A stretch of 14,733 bases of DNA from Amoebophrya sp. AT5.2 (GCA_005223375.1 RXOD01005331.1:1-14733); one strand, 5' to 3'. Positions 1 to 8,282 are shown, numbered from the stretch's first letter. The notes: generated by a model not told the origin, from the sequence alone. Translations and numbers: made by a program.

Positions 1-123
1 GCAGCGGCAAGCCGCAAGTCTGGCCTGCGGGATGTGCATTCCCGCGCGAAGGCCAATAGCTTGACCGCCCTTGGCTGCTCTCCGAGTTGGTCAAGATTAT
101 ATGGTGCTCGGTAACCCGAGCAC
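1..123. ncRNA. Possible structured RNA (four consecutive hairpins), partial at window edge
   Basis: Four inverted repeats follow each other with little space. They are GCGG/CCGC at 4-7 and 12-15; GCGGGA/TCCCGC at 27-32 and 40-45, enclosed by GGCC at 22-25 and 51-54; CTTGACC/GGTCAAG at 60-66 and 89-95; and GTGCTCGG/CCGAGCAC at 104-111 and 116-123 with a 4-base loop. A short AT-rich stretch (ATTATAT, 96-102) lies between the last two stems, which is where spliceosomal snRNAs carry their Sm site before a 3' hairpin. It is not a good Sm match and I recognise no specific RNA. The strand is unknown; + is assumed for the Sm comparison. Alternatively, frame 1 is open from base 1 to a TAA at 112-114, so the stretch could be the C-terminal tail of an upstream gene. 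Confidence 0.3.
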
Positions 124-169
124 GACGCGACGCTAAGGCGGAGGCCGCAGAGGTCTAAATACTGAAAGA

Positions 170-3100
170 ATGTTGTTCCCGATGAAAAACGACCAAAAAA
201 ACAGCGCCTCCGTTCCCGGCCTCTTCCCCGGACAAGCGAAGTACGGCTCCCCCTTCCTGCAGATGGAGCACCTGAACGTTTCTGCCAGCGTGCGCGGAGC
301 AGGACAAGTGGAGGGGACCGGCGGCAAGAAATCCAAGAAAGCTTCGAACAAGACGCACTCCAACAAGACCACCCAGCCGCCGTCCGGTGCTACCACCCAG
401 TACGGCACTACGGCGGGCGGCTTCCACCAAGATCCGAACCAACTAGCCTCCAGTTATGGGGGTGATTTTCGGGAGTCCAACACGTGGAAGAACACGAAGC
501 AGACCATCGACATCTACAACGTGAACCCGGAGTTTCTGCGGTCCGGAAACATGACCGGCGAGTACAACAACGTCGTCTCCTACTACGAGGGGTTGGAGGA
601 GCAGCGCATCCAGCAGATCATGATGTCGGCCTCGTATCAGCAGTACATGTCAGGGTCCTCGCCGCGCCCCTCCGGGACGGAATCCGCATCCTCCGGCAAC
701 GAAGCCGGGGGAACATCAAGGGGAGGTATGTCGCAAACCTACCACCCCGGCGGCGGGCCCTTCTACAAGGCTGGCGACCACAACCTGTACCACCACCGGC
801 CGCGGGATCCTCTGAGGAAAATTTCGGAGAAGCCGCCACAAACGCTGGATGAAATGATCTCGGACGTGCGGGAAGACTACGATCGGCCCAAGAGGCGCGC
901 TGCGCCGCCGCCCCCGCCCGCGTCCAGCAACGGGTTTGCGGGCTTCGATAGCAAAGCGGCGGAGGCGCGGCTGTTGGCCGATCAACAGCAACAGGCGATG
1001 ATGAACAAAGGCACAACTACAGCATCTGCTCAGGGAGGTGGATTTACGTTTGCGCGGGGTACGGGGGCGACGAATTCCTCCGCTGGCGGCACCAACGTGA
1101 CCAACAGCCGCAGCGGCACGAACGCCAGTAGCCGCGCGGGGTCGAAGATGGGTCCGCGCAGCTCGGGGACCACCACCCAGCACGGGTCTGCCTCGGCCGC
1201 GAAGCGCGGATCTTCATCCTCGGGAACTACTGCGATAGACGAGGCGGAGATGGCCGCGGCGGCCGCGAGAGCGGGATCGAAATCGAAGCGAGAACAACCG
1301 CAGCCCCACAGCCAGCCCTTCGGCATGGACGTGGCGTCTTCGGGGGACGACACAAGCTTCTCGCGGCCGCGCTCCAAGGACTCGTTCATCAAGCCGAGCC
1401 GGATCGCGGCGAGCCCCTACGGCAAGATCGAGGTTTTGACGTTAGACAACAATAATAGCTCCTCGAACAACGCCTCCAGAACGTCCAGCCGGACGGGCAG
1501 CCACGCGGTGGGCGGCGGGGCCGCGGGGGCGAAGGGCTGGAGCTCGTCGGGAGCAGCTTCCGGGAACGAGTCGGGGAGTGCTGCTGCTGGTGGGGGAACT
1601 TCTGGGGCAACTGGGATCATGACGAGCACGAGCAGTAAGGAGATTAAGGACCCGCTGACCTTCGGGTCGGGGCGCGTGGCTTCCGTGAAACACACGTTCA
1701 ACAAACGCGCGGAGGAGGAATACGACCTTTCGCCCAACGCAGGCGACCCGCTCTTGCGGATGCAGAAGGGCTCGAAGGCAAGAACCGCAGCTGGCGGACC
1801 ACCGCGCAATAAAGCGGGAGGTGCTGAGCGGGAAGATCTTAGCGGCCACAACACTTCGAACTCGCGGCCGCACTCGGGCGCAAGCCGCAGCGGGCGCAGC
1901 GGCGGGGGCGGGAGTACCACAGAGAAAGACGACGGCGATGGTGCGCACGCGTCGTCCTCCTTCACCAAGCGGAAGATGTCGCCCTACGCGGGCGATCAGA
2001 TGGACACTCTGCGCAAATCACCCAGCCGCGAAAAGAGTAAGACGTCGAGCAGCGTAGAGGGGTCGCTGTACCACGAAAAGAGCGAGCTTTCCGGCTCGGG
2101 CGCGGAAGAGAGCATCACGGGATCAAAGAAAAAGCCGACAAAATCCTCCGCAACTGGGTCGAAGACGAGCGCCGCTGGCAGCAAGATGAGCAAGACGAAG
2201 ACAGCTGCTGGCGGGGGAAAGAATAAAGTCGCTGGCCCCGCCTCTGGAGCTACGAGCAAGAGCAAGACCAGGAAGACCGCCGCAGTAACTGCGCCCGGCG
2301 AGGAGGCCGACGTTTCGTCAGGCGCGTCCAAGGAATTTAGCGACGGCGCCGCGCACACGACTTCCCAGGAGAATGTCGCTAGCATCAACGACGAAGTCCT
2401 CGTCGCAGCGGCCGGAACAAGCAACACGGTCTCGTCGAAGGAGCTCACTACGCATACTACCTCACAGTCGTCGCAACATACCGAGGACGTTTCCAAGGAG
2501 ATTTCGGACGCCGGCCGCGGCGTGGAGGAGTTGCCACACGTAGATGAGGAGGAGCCGCACTACTCCGATAACGACTTCGAAGAAGACGTGGTGGTAGGAG
2601 AAGACGAGGCTCTGCTACTTGCACGAGATCGAGACGACGAGGGCCACCACGCGTACTCGAAGCCGACGACAGCAACGAACTCGGAACTTCCCACGGGCTC
2701 GGCGATGAAGACGCTCTCCATCTCGCAGGACAACTTCTTCCCGGGAAGTGGTGCCAAACGTCCAGAGAGAAAGTCGGGCACGGCTTCGTCCAGAGAGAAA
2801 ATCGGTAGCGCCGCGTCGACGAGCAGCAAGTTCCCGGTGGAACACTTTCCGTTCCCGACGGTGGCGGAAAACGAGATTTGCTCCCCGGACAGTTTCGTGA
2901 ATCGCAGTGCGTCCCCCGTAACGACTTTCGCCGAGACGGAGACCATGGAACAGCGGCTGCTACCGTTCGGCCTAGCGGAGGTGGAGAATCCGAAGCCCCC
3001 GGGTAGCTCGTCCAGCGTGCGAAGCAGCCGTCCGGCGTTTAGCAGAGGCGGGGTGCGCACCCCCGCAACTGCTGGAGGCGGAGGTGCTACCGCTGTTGGC

Positions 3101-4843
3101 GCGGCAAGGAGCTCGGCCGACCGACGCGGGGGCGGAAGCGGAGCGTCGCTTCCGCGGCCGTCGACGAAATCGTCGGCGCATTCCTCCTCGCAGCGACCGG
3201 GCACGACGATGAGCTCGACAGGGAGGCCGGGAACGGCGGCAGCAGTGGTTGTGGAGAGCGAAAAAGACCTGCAGCCACAACCGATTATACCATCGAGCTT
3301 CAAACTTGGGCGGCAGCCGGCATGTGGTCAACGCCCACAACTTTCGCCGAAGTCGTCGATAACTTCGGACAAGGGCGGATCCCGGAAGGCGTCGCCGACA
3401 TCCCCTGCAAGCCGGGGAGGTTTGACGACCACGGTGCCGAATAGTAAAGCTGGAGCGTCAAATGCTGGCGCATCGTCGAGAATAGCAGGCGGAAAGAGTT
3501 CAAAGCGGGGTATCACAAACCAGCCACCGCGTGAGAAAGAAAACATCGACCACTTGTACGCGCCGAAGAATAAGAAACAAAGAAACGCAGCAGCTGCGCA
3601 GAAAAGCAATGTGGGTCGGCCAGGAACCGCCGACGGTGGGCCACCTGCGGTCGTGGGGGGCGAAGGAGGTGATAAAGCTGTTCTGAATCTTCCTCCGTCA
3701 CACTCAAAGCAAGAACGCGCACAAGAACAGGCCACTGCATCTGCCAAGTCGTTTCCCTCCGCTCAACAGCAATCGCAGGGACAGCAGAAGCAAGTCGCTA
3801 GTACAACTGCTCCTGCTGCACCACAACCGCAACCCCAAGCTCAAGCTCCCGCCAGCATCAATCCGCCTCCGCCTTCTGACTCCGACGAGCACTATTCCGA
3901 CGACGATTTCGAGCAGGAGGACGCGTTTATCCAGGAGCACAACATGCCCTCGATTTGGGCTGGCGACGCGGGCATCATGTTCGCGGGGGGCGGGGGGGGA
4001 TCTTTGGATTTGGAAAACGCACCGACGACCCGCCCGAACTCATCCGCCGCGGGCAGCGTCGCGCCGCCGATGCTCGACACGTCCTCGCGACCGGGAACGT
4101 CGTCCATGATGGCCGGGGGAATGCGGCCGGGCACCAGTCAGAGCACGCTGTCGGCGGAGGGCCGCGGAGCTGCGGGTTCAAATTCGATACGGCCAGGGAC
4201 GAGCGGGTCGATTGGAGGCGGGGGGGCAGCGGGGGCGTTTGGAGGTGCTGGTGGATTCGCAACGGCGGATTTCGGTGGACTTAGTGGGTTGGCGGAGTTC
4301 GGGCACCAGCAGCTGTCTTATTCGGAGGATCCGTTTGCGAACCTTCTGGGCCCGGGAAAGCACTCCAACTCGGCTGACCGCAGCGAAAAGAAGAAGAAGA
4401 AGAAAAAGGAAAAGCATTCTTCGTCCAGCACGCGCGGCGAAGACCACCTAGTAAGCTCTTTGAGGGAGTCGAGGGAGAGCTTGAATACGGCGTCCTCGCC
4501 GCGGCCACGGACGCGGGACCGAGGAGCAGGAGGGGGCGAGGGGGGGGAGCGGCAGCGTTCCTCGGCAGGCGGCGGACCGAGCAGGCAGATCGCGGAGCCG
4601 AACGAATTCGAGTTCACCTTTGATCCGGAGGCGGGATACGACCAGGGAAACTTCACGTTCGGTGGGATCCGACATGAGAATTCGGGTGGAAGCCGAGTCC
4701 GAGAGGGTGGAGGACGCGAGAGACGGAGCAGAGAACACCGTCGGGATAGCAGGGAGTCCGGGGAAGGCGGTGGGGGAAGCCGACGAGATGCCGGAGGGAG
4801 CGGCGGCGCGTCAAGGTCGAGTCGGGGAATGAACCTGCGGTAG
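170..4843 (+). CDS. Large low-complexity, probably disordered protein with HYSDxDFE and RPGT repeats
   Basis: This is an uninterrupted 1557-residue frame ending at TAG 4841-4843. The start at 170 is the first ATG after an in-frame TAA at 134-136; a second ATG at 182 is possible. I do not recognise a domain. The most ordered-looking part is near the N-terminus, about residues 103-160 (Trp, Tyr and Asn rich), followed by a basic/proline stretch near 210-255 with five prolines. The rest is dominated by Ser, Gly, Ala and Thr. A lysine-rich, histone H1-like tract spans about 650-707, and seven lysines run at 1407-1413. Two acidic blocks, HYSDNDFEED at 797-806 and HYSDDDFEQED at 1241-1251, are near copies. 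RPGT occurs six times between 1009 and 1344. The C-terminus (after about 1420) is rich in Arg, Ser, Glu and Gly. No signal peptide or membrane helix is visible. Such composition suits a scaffold or a cytoskeleton- or chromatin-associated protein, but this is inference. The coding call is secure because so long a frame cannot be chance. Confidence 0.9.
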   Translation: MLFPMKNDQKNSASVPGLFPGQAKYGSPFLQMEHLNVSASVRGAGQVEGTGGKKSKKASNKTHSNKTTQPPSGATTQYGTTAGGFHQDPNQLASSYGGDFRESNTWKNTKQTIDIYNVNPEFLRSGNMTGEYNNVVSYYEGLEEQRIQQIMMSASYQQYMSGSSPRPSGTESASSGNEAGGTSRGGMSQTYHPGGGPFYKAGDHNLYHHRPRDPLRKISEKPPQTLDEMISDVREDYDRPKRRAAPPPPPASSNGFAGFDSKAAEARLLADQQQQAMMNKGTTTASAQGGGFTFARGTGATNSSAGGTNVTNSRSGTNASSRAGSKMGPRSSGTTTQHGSASAAKRGSSSSGTTAIDEAEMAAAAARAGSKSKREQPQPHSQPFGMDVASSGDDTSFSRPRSKDSFIKPSRIAASPYGKIEVLTLDNNNSSSNNASRTSSRTGSHAVGGGAAGAKGWSSSGAASGNESGSAAAGGGTSGATGIMTSTSSKEIKDPLTFGSGRVASVKHTFNKRAEEEYDLSPNAGDPLLRMQKGSKARTAAGGPPRNKAGGAEREDLSGHNTSNSRPHSGASRSGRSGGGGSTTEKDDGDGAHASSSFTKRKMSPYAGDQMDTLRKSPSREKSKTSSSVEGSLYHEKSELSGSGAEESITGSKKKPTKSSATGSKTSAAGSKMSKTKTAAGGGKNKVAGPASGATSKSKTRKTAAVTAPGEEADVSSGASKEFSDGAAHTTSQENVASINDEVLVAAAGTSNTVSSKELTTHTTSQSSQHTEDVSKEISDAGRGVEELPHVDEEEPHYSDNDFEEDVVVGEDEALLLARDRDDEGHHAYSKPTTATNSELPTGSAMKTLSISQDNFFPGSGAKRPERKSGTASSREKIGSAASTSSKFPVEHFPFPTVAENEICSPDSFVNRSASPVTTFAETETMEQRLLPFGLAEVENPKPPGSSSSVRSSRPAFSRGGVRTPATAGGGGATAVGAARSSADRRGGGSGASLPRPSTKSSAHSSSQRPGTTMSSTGRPGTAAAVVVESEKDLQPQPIIPSSFKLGRQPACGQRPQLSPKSSITSDKGGSRKASPTSPASRGGLTTTVPNSKAGASNAGASSRIAGGKSSKRGITNQPPREKENIDHLYAPKNKKQRNAAAAQKSNVGRPGTADGGPPAVVGGEGGDKAVLNLPPSHSKQERAQEQATASAKSFPSAQQQSQGQQKQVASTTAPAAPQPQPQAQAPASINPPPPSDSDEHYSDDDFEQEDAFIQEHNMPSIWAGDAGIMFAGGGGGSLDLENAPTTRPNSSAAGSVAPPMLDTSSRPGTSSMMAGGMRPGTSQSTLSAEGRGAAGSNSIRPGTSGSIGGGGAAGAFGGAGGFATADFGGLSGLAEFGHQQLSYSEDPFANLLGPGKHSNSADRSEKKKKKKKEKHSSSSTRGEDHLVSSLRESRESLNTASSPRPRTRDRGAGGGEGGERQRSSAGGGPSRQIAEPNEFEFTFDPEAGYDQGNFTFGGIRHENSGGSRVREGGGRERRSREHRRDSRESGEGGGGSRRDAGGSGGASRSSRGMNLR
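2558..3922 (+). repeat. Pair of HYSDxDFE acidic motif blocks within the 1557-residue protein
   Basis: The block at 2558-2587 (HYSDNDFEED, residues 797-806) recurs at 3890-3922 (HYSDDDFEQED, residues 1241-1251). Both are preceded by a proline-containing acidic stretch and followed by more acidic residues. The codons differ (tactcc against tattcc), so conservation is at the protein level. From memory, similar Y-S-D-D-F-E segments occur in low-complexity centrosomal or ciliary proteins; I have not verified this and do not use it to name the gene. Confidence 0.6.
3194..4201 (+). repeat. Six dispersed RPGT motifs in the 1557-residue protein
   Basis: Arg-Pro-Gly-Thr is encoded starting at 3194, 3224, 3617, 4088, 4124 and 4190 (residues 1009, 1019, 1150, 1307, 1319 and 1341), usually with Ser, Gly or Met around it. 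The codons vary between copies (CGA, AGG and CGG for Arg; ACG and ACC for Thr), which argues for selection on the peptide rather than recent DNA duplication. The motif could be a phosphorylation or docking site; that is inference. Confidence 0.6.
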
Positions 4844-4960
4844 ACAGTAAAGTTTAGAAGATAGAAGTCGTAACGGAAATAACTGCCCATTATGAACAGA
4901 CGAAAAGGAGAAAGGCTGGAATAAAGCTAAGTACTCTACAAAGGTACACTAGCAGTTTGA

Positions 4961-5029
4961 TCCGCTTTAAGAGCGGAAAATTCAAATTGGAATCAATTTG
5001 ACGCAGCGAGCAGGTTCGAGGCCGCCTGC
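4961..5029. repeat. Cluster of three small hairpins
   Basis: TCCGCT/AGCGGA (4961-4966 with 4972-4977, 5-base loop) is followed by CAAATTG/CAATTTG (4983-4989 with 4994-5000, 4-base loop) and GCAGG/CCTGC (5010-5014 with 5025-5029). The cluster begins 118 bases after the stop codon of the 1557-residue gene, so it could be a 3' UTR or RNA-processing structure. GGTTCGAGG within the third hairpin looks like a tRNA T-loop, but the loop is too long for a T-arm and no tRNA A box or cloverleaf is present. Confidence 0.4.
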
Positions 5030-5358
5030 ATAAAACAGCGCGGAACTAGCTGCAGGCCCCCCGAATCATTGTTGCCTGCTTAGCTTGGTGTGAGCGGCCG
5101 CTTAGATAGAAGAACAGGACCAGCTCAAAAATTCAACTTGCTCACCTTCCTTTGTTTTCCACCTACGTACGATACTACAACTGGAACTGTGGCAACTACG
5201 CAGAAGAACCAAAATTCAATTTCTCATTTTTAGAACGCTCGTGTGCTTCATTGACGTCGATGTGCTCAAACCAATCTTATTCCTGCTTTAGCAACAAAAC
5301 TTTTGCAAAGATTATGTAAGTACGTAGTGCCACCTACTCAAGCGGTAGCGGCCATATC

Positions 5359-5383
5359 GGTGACACTCCGCGTCGAGGTCACC
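5359..5383. repeat. Inverted repeat GGTGAC/GTCACC
   Basis: GGTGAC at 5359-5364 and GTCACC at 5378-5383 are perfect complements separated by 13 bases, inside the noncoding gap. Slightly downstream, GTAGC (5416-5420) and GCTAC (5435-5439) enclose the 10-base palindrome AGTAGCTACT (5421-5430). The function is unknown and short repeats of this size can arise by chance. Confidence 0.35.
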
Positions 5384-6417
5384 AGTGGAAAATCAAAATC
5401 CAATACGCTGCCGGTGTAGCAGTAGCTACTATGCGCTACCCGACGACGTGAAAACTCAAGTTTGACCAAGAACGATGCGGCAACTTAATCGTGGTGTTAG
5501 TGATTTATGTTTCGTGAAAATGACTTTATAAATATCTCTGCATCTTCGAGCAGCTTCTACGTACTACAACAGTAATGAGCAGGTGCAAGAACGCGTGATC
5601 GAGTAAGATACTCCACCTCCAGCTCCACTGCTGCAGCTGAAAATGATTTATACTGTACATGTATCGCATTCATTCTCCACCAACCTATCTGAAGAAGCAA
5701 TCTTGCTACGACGAAATTAAACGTTCCTCTCAGGTTTGACATGTTTGATTGTCCTCTTCACCCACCTCTTTTTGGCGGTCGGCGGCTCGCTTATCGATGG
5801 ATGAAGGACCGAGCGTCGGCCGATGTAAGAAGCAAAACTACAACCTGTACAACTGGATAAGGATATAACGAACTTCGCTTTGAGGTTTCGAGTACTTCTA
5901 CCGGCTGAAGTAGAAACTGATCGATGGTTGTGATCGTGATGCTCCTGCTTCGCTGCTTGTCTCCTTGGGGCGGCCTCTAGCTGTTGCTACTGCTAGTGGA
6001 AGCGGACGCGCCACTTTTAGCGTACTCTAATTTTGTGCTGCGGACTGACACTGATCGGTGGAGGACAGGGCGGTCGAGCACGGTCGGCGAGGGCGCACTC
6101 CTGAGGACCCTGGACTGCTTGCGCCGATCCCGATTGCTATACGGTTAGTGAACGTCGACGACATCAGATATATGGCAATGACGCACAGTAGAAAACGAGA
6201 GATAGTGATAGACGGGAGCAGGTCGTGCTCGTGGTGCAAGTTGTGCGTGTGCCACCAGAAAAATTGCTTCGGGTCCGTCAAGGAGCCATCCGCTCATTTC
6301 GTTAAATTTTTGCTTCGCGCCGCCGCGGCATCTTGCCTGAATTAAAGAAAAATAAAAATCATGAGCTTGTTTCGCTCGAAGATCACGTAGTCATAGCGGT
6401 ATCAGCTTGCTGTCCCT

Positions 6418-6474
6418 TCGCTGCAGCTGCACGCCCGATCGACGCGACCGCCTTCGCCTCGCTGCAGCTGCACG
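6418..6474. repeat. 16-base direct repeat containing a palindrome
   Basis: TCGCTGCAGCTGCACG occurs at 6418-6433 and again at 6459-6474, 41 bases apart. Each copy contains the 10-base palindrome TGCAGCTGCA. A related GCTGCAGCTG lies near 5630-5639. The pair sits about 190 to 245 bases upstream of the membrane-protein start codon, so it could be a paired binding site for a dimeric regulator. That role is inference from position and symmetry only. Confidence 0.4.
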
Positions 6475-6662
6475 GCACGGCACGAATCGATCCCTCGCCC
6501 TCCGCTGAATCGGAATCGCTCCTAACCAGGCCGTTGCTGCTTCGGACGAGGTCGAGGACAACTTCCGCGGACGCTGCGTCGTAATAGCACGATCGTTCTC
6601 AACATCTATCATAACTACGTCTACCACGACGCAGGCCTCTGCAGCATCGCGAAGAAGCAACA

Positions 6663-7942
6663 ATGTTGCAACTGTACAAGAACCAGGTTGTGACGGACGT
6701 CACGAAGCAGCAGATCGACCTGCGGGGTATGGAGCTCGACTGGTACTGCAGCAACTACGACACGATGGCGGTGTCGTCCACCATGCTGGCCGGGTTCGCG
6801 TACGATCAGCTGACCACACCGATTCCTGCCTCCACCTCGTGGGCCGCGGAGCTCAGCTACGTGTTACTCACAGCGGTGTCGTTAGGCTTGAGCCTATCGG
6901 TGGCGGTAACCTGCATCTTCTCCGTGGTGTTCGGAAAAAGCCTCGCGCTAAGGGGAAGCCTGGGAGCGCCGAGCGTATCTATAATTCTTTGAAGCGGTGG
7001 TCTGCGTTGGTTTTTTGTTCTTGATGCGCTGGTCGTAGGTTTTTCAACCTCGTCGTCCACTGATGTGTTCACTGGCTCCATTTCAAAAATTCAAATTTTT
7101 GACTTCCCCAGGTGAACATCGCGGTGGACAATCTGCGCAACGAGCAGAAGATTCTGTACCTCCAGTTCGTCGCTTGTCTTCTTTCCTACCTCGTCTCCCA
7201 CTTGCTCGAGATCACGATCATGCAGTCCGCCCGGACGGCTTCTTTCGTGCTTCCCCCGATGATTTTTTTCTTCCTCCTGATCGTGTACTTTACTCTGTCG
7301 CTGACCGTGAAGCTGCAGGTGCGCGACAACGCGGCGATAGTGGGGACGATCGCAGCGCTGGCCCCCTACGATAACATCCGCGACTTGGACGCCAGCGTCT
7401 ACGAACCGCTGGAGAACAGACTGCGGGCAGCGAGACAACGGGAGTCGGACTCCCGCGGAGATCATGACAGAAGCGAATATCAGAGGAGTATGAACACTAA
7501 CCTCCAGCACCAGCACGCAAGCGCTAACGGCGCTGCAAGATCTAGACCAGCAGAAGCGGCCGAAGACGGGGGGATCCTCGGGACGTTCACGCGCATGATG
7601 TCCTCCGACGCGGGGATCCTCTCCCCATTTTCGCGAGAACCAAGTAGAACACTGGAGGATGAACCCAATGCCAATCGGCGAGCGTCGCCCATGCTCGCGG
7701 GAACGACCGACAGCGGGACGCTGGTTAGGCCCGCGGGGGCGAACGCGCGGTCGTCGAGACTGAACGCTTCGAGTCCGATAAAGAACCCAGGAGCAGAACA
7801 AGTGCAGCCCCCGGACCACACTGCAACTTTGGAGCACCACCATGATGAGCACGGGCCGCTGGATCGGTCGTCCTTTATGGGCGACCGACGCGGTCTCTTC
7901 CACATGTTCGACCCGATCACAGCGCGTTCTGAAGACAGATGA
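6663..7942 (+). CDS. Four-helix membrane protein, Orai-like; two exons (6663-6974 and 7112-7942)
   Basis: Joining the two exons gives a 380-residue protein. The start ATG at 6663 follows an in-frame TAA at 6612-6614, and the stop is TGA 7940-7942. Predicted helices are at about residues 37-50, 62-90, 118-139 and 147-170, followed by a polar tail of about 210 residues. The first helix contains SSTMLAGFAY, resembling the start of transmembrane helix 1 in Orai store-operated calcium channels (SS-A-L-L-x-GFA), and the four-helix layout with a cytosolic tail also fits that family. If aligned through GFA, the position of the Orai selectivity glutamate (human E106) is Thr52, so calcium selectivity is doubtful; the nearest acidic residue is Asp48. 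The tail is rich in Arg, Ser and Asp, looks disordered and may be regulatory. It could instead be an unrelated four-helix protist family. The existence of the gene and the intron are much more certain than the family name. Confidence 0.7.
6975..7111 (+). other. GT-AG spliceosomal intron (phase 0, 137 bases)
   Basis: The exon 1 frame meets a stop at about 6991 unless spliced. A donor GTATCT at 6975 follows a complete codon, and a pyrimidine-rich acceptor TTCCCCAG ends at 7111, leaving exon 2 in frame (GTG AAC ATC). Both flanks encode helix-containing sequence of one membrane protein, which supports the join. A perfect inverted repeat, TCAAAAATT/AATTTTTGA at 7083-7091 and 7094-7102, lies just before the acceptor. 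The donor is a weak match to GTRAGT, so splice sites in this genome may be relaxed. Confidence 0.75.
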
Positions 7943-7947
7943 TGCTC

Positions 7948-7977
7948 TTTTTTTCAAACCTTACACGAAAAAAAAAA
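7948..7977 (+). promoter_or_regulatory. T7...A10 homopolymer pair after the membrane-protein stop
   Basis: Seven T at 7948-7954 and ten A at 7968-7977 begin six bases after the TGA and could pair around a 13-base loop. This might act in 3' end formation, but simple homopolymer runs are common in noncoding DNA and the A-run could equally reflect slippage or an old polyadenylate copy. Confidence 0.2.
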
Positions 7978-8282
7978 TAAGTACGATATCGTCCGTCTCT
8001 GCATAGCGAAGTAATGTTGCAACATGGCAACAATTGTAACCGCGAACTGATTTTGTCGTTGCTATGTCAGTGTCGAGCTCGGCTCGGATTCGGTCGCGGT
8101 GGCTTCTTGGCCTATGGCCGAGTAGGATGATTGATAAAGTAGTGCAGTGCCGGGGCACCGCCACTGAAAAGATCACGGGTGAATGGGTGCTGATTGAACG
8201 AGCTACTTCGAAGTACGATAAATAGAATGGATGATGCAATGATCGTGAAAGTGGATCCAAAGATCTGAAATCGCATCACGTT

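Larger units (their letters stand above)
4844..6662. other. Long noncoding gap (about 1.8 kb)
   Basis: No convincing gene is present. Short open frames occur (for example a 95-codon + frame from 6058 and an 84-codon - frame in 6027-6281), but they overlap each other on opposite strands and show no domain or codon pattern. The composition is richer in A and T than the genes. The region holds several hairpins (4961-5029, 5359-5383, 5416-5439), a recurring AAAATTCAA word and a 16-base direct repeat near 6418-6474. It must contain the 3' UTR of the upstream gene and the 5' UTR and promoter of the membrane-protein gene, possibly with UTR introns. I see no tRNA. Confidence 0.6.

Noticed and set aside
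1..114. Open frame 1 from the window edge to TAA 112-114, a possible C-terminal tail of a gene to the left
   Set aside because: Only 37 codons with no recognisable motif; a chance open stretch is plausible and the dense hairpins fit an RNA as well. Kept as an alternative, not called.
4175..4187. GGGTTCAAATTC, T-loop-like sequence
   Set aside because: It lies inside the 1557-residue coding frame and its flanks do not form a T-stem.
4318..4890. 190-codon - strand frame opposite the end of the first gene
   Set aside because: Shadow of low-complexity coding sequence (poly-Phe opposite poly-Lys).
5010..5029. GGTTCGAGG resembling a tRNA T-loop
   Set aside because: The stem encloses a 10-base loop rather than 7, and no A box, anticodon arm or acceptor stem is found on either strand.
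6058..6345. 95-codon + frame in the long gap
   Set aside because: Overlaps an opposite-strand frame of similar length, shows no domain, no helix pattern and no supporting neighbour.
7091..7957. 288-codon - strand frame opposite exon 2
   Set aside because: It is a GC-driven shadow of the membrane-protein exon; its translation is Arg-rich and lacks features, while the + frame has clear hydrophobic helices.
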